This document shows, piece by piece, positions 17,578 through 26,450 of a DNA stretch of 36,074 nucleotides. A program made the translations under genes and the position numbers. Where the stretch lies: positions 1 to 36,074 of the forward strand of contig NZ_JAUOQE010000038.1 in the NCBI RefSeq assembly GCF_030547545.1, in the 5' to 3' direction. Numbering within the stretch: the first letter of the stretch is position 1; each line of letters opens with the position of its first letter. The DNA comes from Amphritea sp. 1_MG-2023. GTDB taxonomy: Bacteria > Pseudomonadota > Gammaproteobacteria > Pseudomonadales > Balneatricaceae. The notes beneath the pieces were generated by a model, which saw only the letters and a program-made list of their open reading frames with translations, did no database searches and had not been told where the DNA came from.

Positions 17578-17697
17578 ATGAACGCGCCAAAGCGGAAACG
17601 CGTGTGTAAATTCTGTTTGATGATGCGCTTGATGTTGCTGTTTATGTTGGTTGTGGCTATTTTTGTGTTCAATGGTCTATATCAATTTTGGAATTGA
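17578..17697 (+). CDS. Small single-pass membrane protein, 39 residues, with CxxC
   Basis: A short ORF begins one base after the Sui1-like stop codon. It encodes a basic N-terminus (MNAPKRKRV), a CKFC motif, then one membrane segment rich in Leu, Met, Val and Phe, and ends in YQFWN. A GGTGG purine tract lies 5-9 bases before the ATG. The positive N-terminus followed by a hydrophobic stretch predicts an inner-membrane protein with a cytoplasmic N-terminus. Composition and tight spacing suggest it is real. No family is recognised. Confidence 0.6.
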   Translation: MNAPKRKRVCKFCLMMRLMLLFMLVVAIFVFNGLYQFWN

Positions 17698-17746
17698 ATC
17701 GCTGCTACTGACAAGCTCGGTAGTGACATAACAGAGAGCAGATAGG

Positions 17747-18550
17747 ATGAGTCGATTGTCTAACCGTTATGCTTTGTTTCTTGGTTTATTGTGGCTAGTG
17801 TCAGCCAGCGCCTCTGCCGAGATACTGCACTATATCGATGCCAATGGGCGTAAAGTTTATGTCGATAGCGCGCATAAAATTCCAATTCAATATCGCCAAC
17901 AGAGTCAGTCGATCACCACCGAGCGGCAAACCGACGCGCAAAAGCAGGCGAGTGAAGAAAATCGTCAACAGCAGAGTGATGCGTTTCGCCGCAAGCAACA
18001 GATACGTCAACTAGAGACCACGATCGAGAAGATGACGACGCCGGTGAAAATTATCGGCAATCAAGTGCTGGTGCCGGTGAATGTTGTTTGGCGAGGCCGT
18101 AAAGCAAACTTAAACTTGCTGTTAGATACGGGTGCGAGTATGACCGTGCTGCATCGTGACGGGGTGAGTTCGCTGAATATTAGTAGTCGAAATTCGGGTT
18201 ATGCTCAAGTGGCTGGCGGCGGCTTAATTAAAACCGACCGAGTAGTTTTCGATCGTATTGAAATGGGACCATACAAAGTTGAAAACAAATCCACGGCAGT
18301 AATTGAAAACCGTGGACAGCAATCATTTGATGGGCTACTAGGCATGGATATGCTCGGTGGGGGTGATTACAGTGTTGATTTCGGTCAGCGGCAGATCATC
18401 TGGGCCCCCGCCAAATATGAACAACTAACCGATGCGCTGAAACAGTTAAAACTGATTCATCAGCAAGCCTCTGCTGATAAAACACTAGTTGATAACCCCG
18501 CTAGCATGAAAAAAGTCGAACCCAGCGAGCCTGCCTCGTCAAAATATTAA
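17747..18550 (+). CDS. Periplasmic retropepsin-like aspartic protease with DUF4124-like N-terminus
   Basis: Predicted secreted clan AA aspartic protease of 267 residues. A signal peptide ends near SASAE (about 24). Next comes a DUF4124-like stretch (EILHYIDANGRKVYVDS), a charged coiled-coil region (about 50-97), and the protease domain with the catalytic motif LLLDTGASMTVL (D127, T128, G129). The second half has GLLGMDMLGG, the usual companion motif. One active-site triad per chain implies a homodimer, as in retropepsins. The C-terminal tail is low-complexity. The substrate is unknown. It starts 49 bases after the small membrane ORF. Confidence 0.85.
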   Translation: MSRLSNRYALFLGLLWLVSASASAEILHYIDANGRKVYVDSAHKIPIQYRQQSQSITTERQTDAQKQASEENRQQQSDAFRRKQQIRQLETTIEKMTTPVKIIGNQVLVPVNVVWRGRKANLNLLLDTGASMTVLHRDGVSSLNISSRNSGYAQVAGGGLIKTDRVVFDRIEMGPYKVENKSTAVIENRGQQSFDGLLGMDMLGGGDYSVDFGQRQIIWAPAKYEQLTDALKQLKLIHQQASADKTLVDNPASMKKVEPSEPASSKY

Positions 18551-18650
18551 AGCTGAGCGCGTCACAAAATAGACGGTCACAGAATGATAGGTATAACGGA
18601 TGGTTAGTTATATCATCTAGGATGAATAGGGTTAGAAAACCGTTTTGAAT

Positions 18651-18667
18651 GATGATTTAACATCATC
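18651..18667. promoter_or_regulatory. Inverted repeat upstream of the WYL gene, candidate autoregulatory operator
   Basis: GATGAT (18651-18656) and ATCATC (18662-18667) form a perfect inverted repeat with a 5-base spacer, immediately after TTGAAT (18645-18650), a possible -35 box. It is 81 bases before the WYL start. WYL-domain regulators of defence loci commonly bind inverted repeats upstream of their own genes. A second inverted repeat, GCTAT-CGGA-ATAGC, lies at 18679-18692. Binding is inferred only. Confidence 0.35.
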
Positions 18668-18747
18668 TCGTCATAACAGCTATCGGAATAGCAGTTTCTC
18701 GGAAGACATCAAGCTATTTCAGCCACAGGGAGTCATGTAGGTAAGCA

Positions 18748-19590
18748 ATGGATACGACAAGGATCAGTTATCAAGAAGCCGAGCACTATCGAATAATCGA
18801 GACCTTCGCCCAATGGGAAGGTCGAATTAATGCCACCTACCTACAAAATATCCTGAAAATCAGTCGGCAGAAAGCGTCAGACATCTTTCATCGTTATCAA
18901 CAGCAAGCGCCCGATAATTTGAGCTACGATGCCTCGGTTAAGGGTTATCTTCCCACGGCAGATTTCCAACCGCGTTTTGCTCAGGGGCATATTGATGAGT
19001 ATGGCCAGCTGCTTGCCCGTAGTGGTTGCATCGACTACCTGTCGATTTTCGAGACAGGTTTTTGTTACTTGGATGCCCCTTTACGAAATATCTCATCGAG
19101 CTTGGTTCAACCTATTATGCGGGCGATTCGAGATAAACTTAGAATCGATATCGGTTATACATCCCTCAGTAGCCCAGAATATGAATCCCGCATTATCTCA
19201 CCCCATTGTTTAGTCTTTGATGGTATCCGTTGGCACGTGCGGGCGTACTGTGAAAAAAATGGCGACTACCGTGACTTTGTTCTGTCTCGCTTTAATGGCG
19301 AAGCCGAATTTGAAGGCCCTGCGACGTATACCGCCGAACAGGACGAACGCTGGAACCACTGGCTTGAACTCATTATCCAACCCGACCCTCGATTAGCCAA
19401 AGAAAAGCGCCGGCTCTTAGAGCTGGATTATCAAATGGAAAATGGGCAGCGAATCATCCCGGTACGCGCCGCTCTGGTGATGTACCTAACCCAACGTCTA
19501 CGACTCGACCGTTATGAGTCAAATCCGGAAGCTCAACAAATAATTATAGAACCAGAGTGTCGCCAAAAAATTTCAGCTTACCTGCCTTAA
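18748..19590 (+). CDS. WYL-domain transcriptional regulator beside the CRISPR-Cas locus (CapW/BrxR-like)
   Basis: Predicted DNA-binding regulator of 280 residues, probably controlling the cas operon that follows. The N-terminal part (about 10-75) has winged-helix character (IIETFAQWEGRINATYLQNI and ISRQKASDIFHRY). The WYL domain is at about 125-205, with the family segments PHCLVFDGIRWHVRAYC and RDFVLSRF. This form, with WHVRAYC in place of a literal WYL, resembles the CapW/BrxR group of defence-associated regulators. The C-terminal part (about 215-280) is WCX-like. It lies on the same strand as cas3, 151 bases upstream, with an A/T-rich palindrome and T-run between them. Whether it represses or activates cannot be told. 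Confidence 0.85.
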   Translation: MDTTRISYQEAEHYRIIETFAQWEGRINATYLQNILKISRQKASDIFHRYQQQAPDNLSYDASVKGYLPTADFQPRFAQGHIDEYGQLLARSGCIDYLSIFETGFCYLDAPLRNISSSLVQPIMRAIRDKLRIDIGYTSLSSPEYESRIISPHCLVFDGIRWHVRAYCEKNGDYRDFVLSRFNGEAEFEGPATYTAEQDERWNHWLELIIQPDPRLAKEKRRLLELDYQMENGQRIIPVRAALVMYLTQRLRLDRYESNPEAQQIIIEPECRQKISAYLP

Positions 19591-19608
19591 AACATGACAT
19601 GTTTTTTT
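19589..19608 (+). terminator. A/T-rich palindrome with T-run after the WYL gene
   Basis: AAAACATG, a central A, then CATGTTTT form a perfect 17-bp palindrome overlapping the WYL stop codon, and the T-run continues to 19608. As RNA the stem is short and weak, so termination would be inefficient. The same symmetry could instead be a protein-binding site between the regulator and cas3. Confidence 0.4.
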
Positions 19609-19741
19609 AACCAGCATTGTTGAATGGATACAAACAGGATTGAATAGGCATCGTCAGGAAGACAGCAGGATGTGGAAAAAGGTTAAGGATACCAAGGAAA
19701 AGGAAGAGCCAAGGATGGCTAATTAATAAAGGGAGTACCAG

Positions 19742-22468
19742 ATGACAGCTATTCCACCCTATATGCAATATTGGGGTAAAGCGAAAAAAGATTCCGATAG
19801 CAAAGGGGCTGATTATCATCTATTGCCTTATCACTGTTTGGATGTGGCGGCGGTAGGAAAGTTATTGTTAGATGCTAATCGACCTTTGACAAATGATATT
19901 GCCAAATTTTTAGATATTTCTTCTGAAGAGTTGCAGTCTGTATTTTTATTTTTTCTTGCACTGCATGACCTTGGTAAATTTTCGTCCGCATTTCAGGCAC
20001 TGTATCAATCAAATTCACCTGACTTATTGCAAGTGGGTCGCTGCAAACCTTATGACGGTCAGTTTTATCGGCATGATCGCCTTGGATTGTATTTTTGGAA
20101 TGATATTGAAAAACAGGGTTTGATGAATGCGCTCAGCTTAAAAAACTTGCAGCGTGAAGAGCTATATCATACGAAACAGGCTGTACGGGTGTTGGTTGAT
20201 GTCGTCTTAGGTCACCATGGACAGCCGGTTAATTCAGAGGCGATGAGATCAATTAAGCCATTTACTGAAAAAGTAAATGGAATCGCTGCGATGTCATTTT
20301 TTGAAGCGATCTTTGAGCTTTTAAAGCCAGTGTTTCCGATTACAAAAATGCAGTCTGATCCATGGAGGGAACGGCTAAAACAAGTCAGTTGGCAGTTGGC
20401 GGGTATTGCTGTTTTGGCCGATTGGATTGGTTCAGATAGCAGCTATTTTTGTTATCAATCAGAGGCTCAGCCTTTACATGAATATTGGGAAAAGACACAG
20501 AGCATAGCAGTAGAGGCACTTAATTCGACAGATTTGAATAAAGCCCCTATCGTAGCTCCGTTTATATCAATTAAGAAACACTATGGTTTTGATCCAACCC
20601 CATTGCAGCGTTGGGCTGAAACAGTTCACGTTGATGATTCCCCTCAGTTGTTTATTTTAGAGGATATTACCGGAGCAGGAAAAACAGAAGCAGCACTTGC
20701 TTTGACTCATCGATTAATGCAGAAGGGGGCGGCTGATGGCTTTTATTTTGGCCTGCCTACAATGGCTACATCTAATGCTATGTTTAGTCGCGTGGCCCAA
20801 CACTATCAGCAGATGTTGTCAGTCGATGAGGGCAAGGTAAGTATTGTTTTGGCGCACGGTGCTAGAGACATGAATGATATGTTTCGTGAGGCAGTGCTCA
20901 GTAGCGATAATCCTGATACAGAATACGATGCAAACGATATTACGGCTACCGCACAGTGTAACCATTGGCTGTCAGATTCGCGCAAGAAAGCGTTGTTAGC
21001 CCCTGTAGGGGTGGGCACTATTGATCAGGCGTTGCTTGCAGTGCTACCCCGTCGTCATCAATCTCTACGGTTAATTGGTTTAAACCGCAAGGTACTGATT
21101 TTTGATGAGGTTCATGCTGCAGATGAGTTTATGTTTGAGCTTCTAGAGAGCCTACTAAGTATGCACTTCCATCAGGGAGGGAGTGTTATCTTATTGACAG
21201 CCACCTTATCATTTAAACAGAGAAGTCGCCTTGTCAATATTTGGCAACAGGCGGCAGGGGTTTTATCTCAAGCACCAAAGAGTCGAGCGTTTCCTTTAGC
21301 GACTCGTGTGGCTCCTGACCTCTTATGTCCTTTGTTAGAACAGCCCCTAGCTAGCCGTATCGATGTGACTAGAGAAATCGGAGTGCGTTTTCTTCATACT
21401 TTCGATGCTTGTGTTGCCAAAGTTATGGAGTCAGTTACAAATCAGCAGTGTGTCGTATGGGTAAGAAACTCAGTTGATGATGCGTTAGAAGCCTACCAAG
21501 TGCTGCAGCAGCAACTAGATCATACAGATGATTGCCTACTGTTCCATAGCCGCTTTATTTTACAAGATCGAAAGTCTACGGAAGACAAAGTCCTCAGTAT
21601 TTTTGGTAAGAACAGCGATGCTAGATCTCGTGCAGGAAAGGTACTCATTGCCACACAGGTTTTTCAGGAAAGCTTAGATGCGGATGCAGATGTACTTATC
21701 TCTGATATTTGTCCTATTGACGATTTAATTCAGCGAGCGGGACGTTTGCATCGTCATACCCGTAATGATCAAGGTTTGTATTGCCGGGATATAATTGATG
21801 AACGCGATTCCCCTGTGCTCTGGATTCACAGTCCAGAATGGGACGATGCCCCAAGCTCAGATTGGCTTAGTCAGCAGTTTCGTAATACCCAATATGTGTA
21901 CCGTTCTCCCGGTCGATTATGGTTGGGGCTGCGTGAATTAATTGCTCTAGGGGCGGTCAGGATGCCTACCGACGCAAGGCAGTTAATTGAAGCCGTTTAC
22001 AGTGATGCCGCTTATGAGCAAATACCTGACTCCCTCTTAAATCAAGAAAACACCCTGATTGGTGAGGAGCGAAGTAAAGCCGCTAAGGCTCATTCCCAGC
22101 TTATTGATTGGCAATATGGTTACCGTGATCGTAGTGCTTTTGCTTGGCACGATGATGATTCAGATATAAGCACACGTTACAGCGATATTGAAACAGTCGA
22201 GGTGTTACTTCTTAAGCGTGACCTGTCGGGGTCGCTAATTCCTTATGCAGACGGCACTAAGTTTGCGATTCAGCTCAGTACGTTAAAACTTTCAAAGAAC
22301 AAATACGCCGATAAGTTACAGGCTATACCGGAAAATGAAGAGGATGCTTTTAAGGTCCGTTTCCGTAAAACGAAATACCTACAATGTTGGCTACCGGACG
22401 AAGATAGTCATTTTTCGTATGATTCAAAGTCTGGATTTGTAGAAAAAAATAAAAGGAAATTGTTATGA
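19742..22468 (+). CDS. cas3: CRISPR-associated helicase/nuclease Cas3 (type I-E)
   Basis: Nuclease-helicase recruited by Cascade to degrade target DNA. It has 908 residues, normal for the type. The N-terminal HD nuclease domain shows H31, LHDLGK (H75, D76) and LGHHGQP. The helicase domain has Walker A ITGAGKTEAAL (about 310), Walker B/DEVH in IFDEVHAAD (about 455), and LLTATL. Domain 2 includes VLIATQVFQESLDADAD and LIQRAGRLHRH. All key residues look intact. A GGGAG Shine-Dalgarno sequence precedes the ATG. The stop overlaps the start of cas8e by four bases, beginning a compact cas operon. Confidence 0.96.
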   Translation: MTAIPPYMQYWGKAKKDSDSKGADYHLLPYHCLDVAAVGKLLLDANRPLTNDIAKFLDISSEELQSVFLFFLALHDLGKFSSAFQALYQSNSPDLLQVGRCKPYDGQFYRHDRLGLYFWNDIEKQGLMNALSLKNLQREELYHTKQAVRVLVDVVLGHHGQPVNSEAMRSIKPFTEKVNGIAAMSFFEAIFELLKPVFPITKMQSDPWRERLKQVSWQLAGIAVLADWIGSDSSYFCYQSEAQPLHEYWEKTQSIAVEALNSTDLNKAPIVAPFISIKKHYGFDPTPLQRWAETVHVDDSPQLFILEDITGAGKTEAALALTHRLMQKGAADGFYFGLPTMATSNAMFSRVAQHYQQMLSVDEGKVSIVLAHGARDMNDMFREAVLSSDNPDTEYDANDITATAQCNHWLSDSRKKALLAPVGVGTIDQALLAVLPRRHQSLRLIGLNRKVLIFDEVHAADEFMFELLESLLSMHFHQGGSVILLTATLSFKQRSRLVNIWQQAAGVLSQAPKSRAFPLATRVAPDLLCPLLEQPLASRIDVTREIGVRFLHTFDACVAKVMESVTNQQCVVWVRNSVDDALEAYQVLQQQLDHTDDCLLFHSRFILQDRKSTEDKVLSIFGKNSDARSRAGKVLIATQVFQESLDADADVLISDICPIDDLIQRAGRLHRHTRNDQGLYCRDIIDERDSPVLWIHSPEWDDAPSSDWLSQQFRNTQYVYRSPGRLWLGLRELIALGAVRMPTDARQLIEAVYSDAAYEQIPDSLLNQENTLIGEERSKAAKAHSQLIDWQYGYRDRSAFAWHDDDSDISTRYSDIETVEVLLLKRDLSGSLIPYADGTKFAIQLSTLKLSKNKYADKLQAIPENEEDAFKVRFRKTKYLQCWLPDEDSHFSYDSKSGFVEKNKRKLL

Positions 22469-24060
22469 ACTTAGTACAAGACCCTTGGCTACCGTTCAGA
22501 TTAAAAGACGGATCTGAAAAAAGTTTACCAATGTCAGCTATAGCTAGAGCTGATGTGGTGGATTTCGCGTTGCCCCGGGCAGACTTTCAAGGTGCAGCTT
22601 ATCAGTTTGCAATAGGCCTATTGCAAACAGTCTTCGCGCCCAAAAATCAGTTGGAGTGGCATGACTTTTATGAACAACCACCCACGGAAAAAACGCTACA
22701 AGTTGAATTTGATAAGGCTGCTCATGCATTCAACTGCATGGGTGACGGGCCTTTATTTATGCAGGATTTTGATGTGCTGGCAGAGTCGAAATCAACAACT
22801 ATTGCTGGCCTGCTGATTGAAGCACCTGGGGGGAATGGACTAAAGCTAAATACAGACCATTTTATTAAGCGTGGCATAGGCTCTGTGATGTCGTTGGAAA
22901 TGGCTAATATTGCTTTATTTACGTTACAGATAAATGCCCCGAGCGGAGGTCAAGGGCACCGAACAGGATTGCGTGGAGGAGGCCCGCTGACAACCCTCGT
23001 TTTGCCACAAACACCAGAGTCGAGTTTGTGGCAGAAGCTTTGGCTCAATGTTATGAATAGAGGTTTTTGGTCATATCCAGATCCTGATTTTAGCAGCGAA
23101 CAAATATTCCCATGGTTAGCTCAAACCAAAACCAGCGAAAAAAAAGGCTCAGAAGTCTATGCCAAGGATGTTCATCCCCTTCAGATGTTCTGGGCAATGC
23201 CGCGACGCATTCGGTTAGAACTGGAAAATATCAATCACGTCTGTGAGCTAACGGGATTAAGGTCAGACTATTCGGTCACTCAGTATCGTACTCGAAATTA
23301 TGGGATTAACTATTCTGGTGCTTGGCAGCATCCTTTAACGCCTTATAAATGGAATCCTAAAAAGCCAGATGAAGAACCATTATCAGCAAAAGGTCAGCCG
23401 GGAGGAATCAGCTATAAAATTTGGGATGCTTTAACTTTAACGAGCCAAGAAAGTGGACAGGAATGTGCTCAGGTAGTGAAGCATTTCTATACCCTTTGTG
23501 ATGACTTTATTGGCCGGCAAAGTGAAGTTCCGCGTTTGTGGGCTTTCGGGTATGACATGGACAATATGAAGGCACGGGGGTGGTACTCCACCTCGTTACC
23601 GTTGTTTTCAATTGAGCCAGAAGCTCAAGAAGATATCCTCTATGCGGTTAAAGCATTACACAAATTATCGGCTGATGCTCTATGGCATTGTCGGAGTCAG
23701 GTAAAGTCGGCTTGGTTTGAAAAGCCAGGTGATATTAAAGGAGATATGACTTTTATCGATTTGGAGTTTTGGCAACGAACCGAAAGAGCTTTTTTTGCTG
23801 CGGTACAGAATATTATCGATAATGCTGAACAGGGTGAATACCGCTTAAAGCCCGAACAGGCCCAAACATGGCTTAGGGCGTTACAAAACAGGGTTATCGA
23901 TCTGTTTGATGAGTATGCATTATCGGAATTAGGCAATGAGCGTTCGATGGCTAAGCGAATCAAAGCGCGACAGGCACTGACCGGCTGGCTTTATGGCGGA
24001 AAAGATGTGAAAAACTTTATCAAAGAATATGAGATCGAAATGTATAAGGAGATGGCGTAA
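22465..24060 (+). CDS. casA: Cascade large subunit Cas8e (Cse1/CasA)
   Basis: Large subunit of the type I-E Cascade complex. It recognises the protospacer-adjacent motif and recruits Cas3. It has 531 residues, close to the usual length. The N-terminus NLVQDPWLPF is the hallmark of Cse1, and the segment around SGGQGHRTGLRGGGPLTTL corresponds to the conserved Gly-rich loop region near the motif-sensing site. It overlaps cas3 by four bases and cse2 by one (TAATG), so translation is coupled through the operon. Confidence 0.95.
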   Translation: MNLVQDPWLPFRLKDGSEKSLPMSAIARADVVDFALPRADFQGAAYQFAIGLLQTVFAPKNQLEWHDFYEQPPTEKTLQVEFDKAAHAFNCMGDGPLFMQDFDVLAESKSTTIAGLLIEAPGGNGLKLNTDHFIKRGIGSVMSLEMANIALFTLQINAPSGGQGHRTGLRGGGPLTTLVLPQTPESSLWQKLWLNVMNRGFWSYPDPDFSSEQIFPWLAQTKTSEKKGSEVYAKDVHPLQMFWAMPRRIRLELENINHVCELTGLRSDYSVTQYRTRNYGINYSGAWQHPLTPYKWNPKKPDEEPLSAKGQPGGISYKIWDALTLTSQESGQECAQVVKHFYTLCDDFIGRQSEVPRLWAFGYDMDNMKARGWYSTSLPLFSIEPEAQEDILYAVKALHKLSADALWHCRSQVKSAWFEKPGDIKGDMTFIDLEFWQRTERAFFAAVQNIIDNAEQGEYRLKPEQAQTWLRALQNRVIDLFDEYALSELGNERSMAKRIKARQALTGWLYGGKDVKNFIKEYEIEMYKEMA

Positions 24061-24623
24061 TGGATGAACAGTCAAAAAAAGTCGTTCTTCGCTGGTGGCA
24101 GAGTATGAACTTACCGGCGGATCAGCTAAAAGGAAAAGGTATTCAGCTTGCACCCACAGTATATAAAGCACAATTAAAACGTTGTGAATCAACGGATGCT
24201 GCCATGCTCACAGAAGGCTTTCGTGCATTATGGTTGGGTTTGGGGGATGACATGATAGAAAAAAATGATGTCAAAAATATCGAATGCTGGGCGAGCATTG
24301 CCGCCGTACTAGCCCATGTTAAAACGGATAGTAAACTGAAATTAGCTCAGGCGGCAGGAAGGAAGGGAGAGGGTGATAAATCAGTCGTTAGTGAGTTGCG
24401 GTTTTCTCAATTACAGAACGCGAAAACGACTGATGATTTTTTGCGACGTATCCGACGCATCGTTCAGCAACTAAAAGGTGATGTGTCTGTTATTCAGCTT
24501 GCTGAAGATATTCATCAATGGTTTGCGGAATTTTACCAATTGCGACCACGTAAAGCCGACAAACGTATTAGTGTGCAATGGGCAATGGATTACTACCGCG
24601 CTGCATCTGCCAAAAACAAATAA
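24060..24623 (+). CDS. casB: Cascade small subunit Cse2 (Cas11, CasB)
   Basis: Small helical subunit present as a dimer along the belly of Cascade, stabilising the displaced DNA strand. It has 187 residues. The Cse2 character shows in WWQSMNLPADQLKGKGIQLA near the N-terminus, the ELRFSQLQNAKTTDDFLRRIRRIVQ segment (only part quoted as a landmark) and a basic C-terminus. The start overlaps the cas8e stop by one base. A 33-base gap with AAAGGA separates it from cas7e. Confidence 0.93.
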   Translation: MDEQSKKVVLRWWQSMNLPADQLKGKGIQLAPTVYKAQLKRCESTDAAMLTEGFRALWLGLGDDMIEKNDVKNIECWASIAAVLAHVKTDSKLKLAQAAGRKGEGDKSVVSELRFSQLQNAKTTDDFLRRIRRIVQQLKGDVSVIQLAEDIHQWFAEFYQLRPRKADKRISVQWAMDYYRAASAKNK

Positions 24624-24656
24624 CCTATTAAGCTGTGAAATTTAAAGGAACTAAAC

Positions 24657-25691
24657 ATGAGCCAATTTATTCAATTACATATTCTTACTTCTTATGCGCC
24701 ATCCAATTTGAACCGTGATGATCTTGGTCGACCTAAAACAGCTCGAATGGGTGGGTTTGATCGGCTTCGTGTTAGCTCCCAGAGCTTAAAGCGTAACTGG
24801 CGTATTTCTGAGGTGTTTGAAGAGTCACTGGCGGGTCATATTGGTATTCGTACCAAACGCTTTGGTCAGACGGTATTTAATGCAATGATTAAAGCGGGTG
24901 CCAAGGAAAAACTTGCTCAGAAGTCCGCTGAAGCCATTGCTAACGTTTTTGGTAAAGGTAAAAAAGATTCACTGGATATAGAACAACTCGCTCACCTGAG
25001 CCCAGAAGAGCAAGACGCGGCGTTAGCTTTGGCCGTGTTATTGGCAGCAGAAGAGCGTGAACCTACCAAAGAAGAATTAGATCTGTTAAAAGCCGATCAA
25101 ACTGCTGTTGATATAGCTCTATTTGGCCGTATGTTGGCTTCTAGTCCTAGATTCAATGTTGAGGCGGCTTGCCAAGTAGCGCATGCACTCAGCGTTCATA
25201 GTGTTGTTGTAGAAGACGATTATTTTACCGCTGTTGATGATCTCAATGACGGCAAAGAAGATGCTGGTTCGGCACATATTGGTGAGTCAGGTTTTGCTGC
25301 TGCGTTGTTTTACAGCAATATTTGTATTAACAAAACACAGTTAATCGAAAACTTGAATGGTGACGAAGCGTTAGCGAATAAAGCGATTCAAGCGCTAACC
25401 GAAGCCGCAGTTAAGGTTTCACCAAAAGGCAAACAAAATAGCTTTGCCTCTCGTGCTTACGCTAGTTTTGTATTAGCCGAAAAAGGTGAGCAGCAGCCAC
25501 GTTCTTTATCTGTCGCTTTTTTAAAGCCAATTCAGGATGAAGACCAGTTACAGTGCGCGATTGCTGCTTTAACGAAACAAGTTGAAAGCTTTGATAAAGT
25601 CTATGGCCCTTGTGCAGACACCCGTTATGCCATTAATGCTGTGGCCGGGGAAGGTAGTTTCGCTGAGTTATCTGACTTCGTCGCTCAGTAA
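24657..25691 (+). CDS. casC: Cascade backbone subunit Cas7e (CasC/Cse4)
   Basis: Backbone subunit, six copies per complex, that binds the crRNA spacer. It has 344 residues. The N-terminus (FIQLHILTSYAPSNLNRDD) and the segment GGFDRLRVSSQSLKRNWR are signatures of Cas7e, and a central Gln/Glu-rich loop follows. AAAGGA lies 6-12 bases upstream of the ATG. It is followed 12 bases later by cas5e. No defect is seen. Confidence 0.96.
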   Translation: MSQFIQLHILTSYAPSNLNRDDLGRPKTARMGGFDRLRVSSQSLKRNWRISEVFEESLAGHIGIRTKRFGQTVFNAMIKAGAKEKLAQKSAEAIANVFGKGKKDSLDIEQLAHLSPEEQDAALALAVLLAAEEREPTKEELDLLKADQTAVDIALFGRMLASSPRFNVEAACQVAHALSVHSVVVEDDYFTAVDDLNDGKEDAGSAHIGESGFAAALFYSNICINKTQLIENLNGDEALANKAIQALTEAAVKVSPKGKQNSFASRAYASFVLAEKGEQQPRSLSVAFLKPIQDEDQLQCAIAALTKQVESFDKVYGPCADTRYAINAVAGEGSFAELSDFVAQ

Positions 25692-25703
25692 AGGGGAAAG
25701 ATA

Positions 25704-26450
25704 ATGAAAGAATATCTTGTCTTTCGTTTGTTTGGGCCAATGGCCAGTTGGGGATTACCTGCTGTTGGCGGTGACCGAACTACAGCAATGCAGCCAACGC
25801 GGTCGGCGATTTTAGGATTAATGGGCGCTGCGCTGGGCATCAAACGCGACAATGAAGTTGCCTTAACCGACCTACAGCAGAGTATTTGTATTGCTATCAA
25901 GCAATGTGTACCTGGCTCGTTAATGCGTGACTATCATACCAGCCAAGTTCCTTCACATAATAATAAGGTGGTGCACCGGACGCGAAAAAGTGAATTGGGT
26001 GAAGACAAGCTCAATACCATTTTATCAAGTCGTGATTATTGCTGTGATGGCTTGTGGATAGTGGCTATTTCATTAGCGCAGGCCTCTATCGTTAGTCTTG
26101 ATAAATTGCAGGACGCACTAAAAAAACCAGTTTATACCTTAAGTTTAGGAAGAAAATCCTGTCCTTTAGCTGCGCCACTACAACCTGTATTGATTAAGGC
26201 TGATAATCTAAAAGCTGCATTAGATACAGAGTTTCCAGCATTAACGCGCAGCCATAAAGAAGATGCCTTATGGCTTGGGTTTAATGGCCGTGTTACTTAT
26301 TTTTGGGAAGGAGATAAAGCGGAAATTGATGATGTTAGAGTGTTGACGACCAACCCTTGGGATGAACCTGTTCACAGGGAGCGTTGGCAATTTAAACAGC
26401 GGGCAATGCATCAATTGTCAGTTGAGGAGGTTGCAAATGTTTCTGTCTAA
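25704..26450 (+). CDS. casD: Cascade subunit Cas5e (CasD)
   Basis: RAMP-fold subunit that caps the 5' handle of the crRNA. It has 248 residues, slightly longer than usual. The N-terminus YLVFRLFGPMASWGLPAVGG, then TRSAILGLMGAALGI, is the Cas5e signature, and LSLGRKSCPLAAPL is the conserved mid-region. GGGGAAAG lies just upstream of the ATG. Its 3' end overlaps the cas6e start by 14 bases in another frame. Confidence 0.95.
   Translation: MKEYLVFRLFGPMASWGLPAVGGDRTTAMQPTRSAILGLMGAALGIKRDNEVALTDLQQSICIAIKQCVPGSLMRDYHTSQVPSHNNKVVHRTRKSELGEDKLNTILSSRDYCCDGLWIVAISLAQASIVSLDKLQDALKKPVYTLSLGRKSCPLAAPLQPVLIKADNLKAALDTEFPALTRSHKEDALWLGFNGRVTYFWEGDKAEIDDVRVLTTNPWDEPVHRERWQFKQRAMHQLSVEEVANVSV

Noticed and set aside
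26362-26436. Longer cas6e starting at the ATG at 26362
   Set aside because: The extra 25 residues lie inside cas5e in another frame, and an excellent ribosome binding site precedes ATG 26437.
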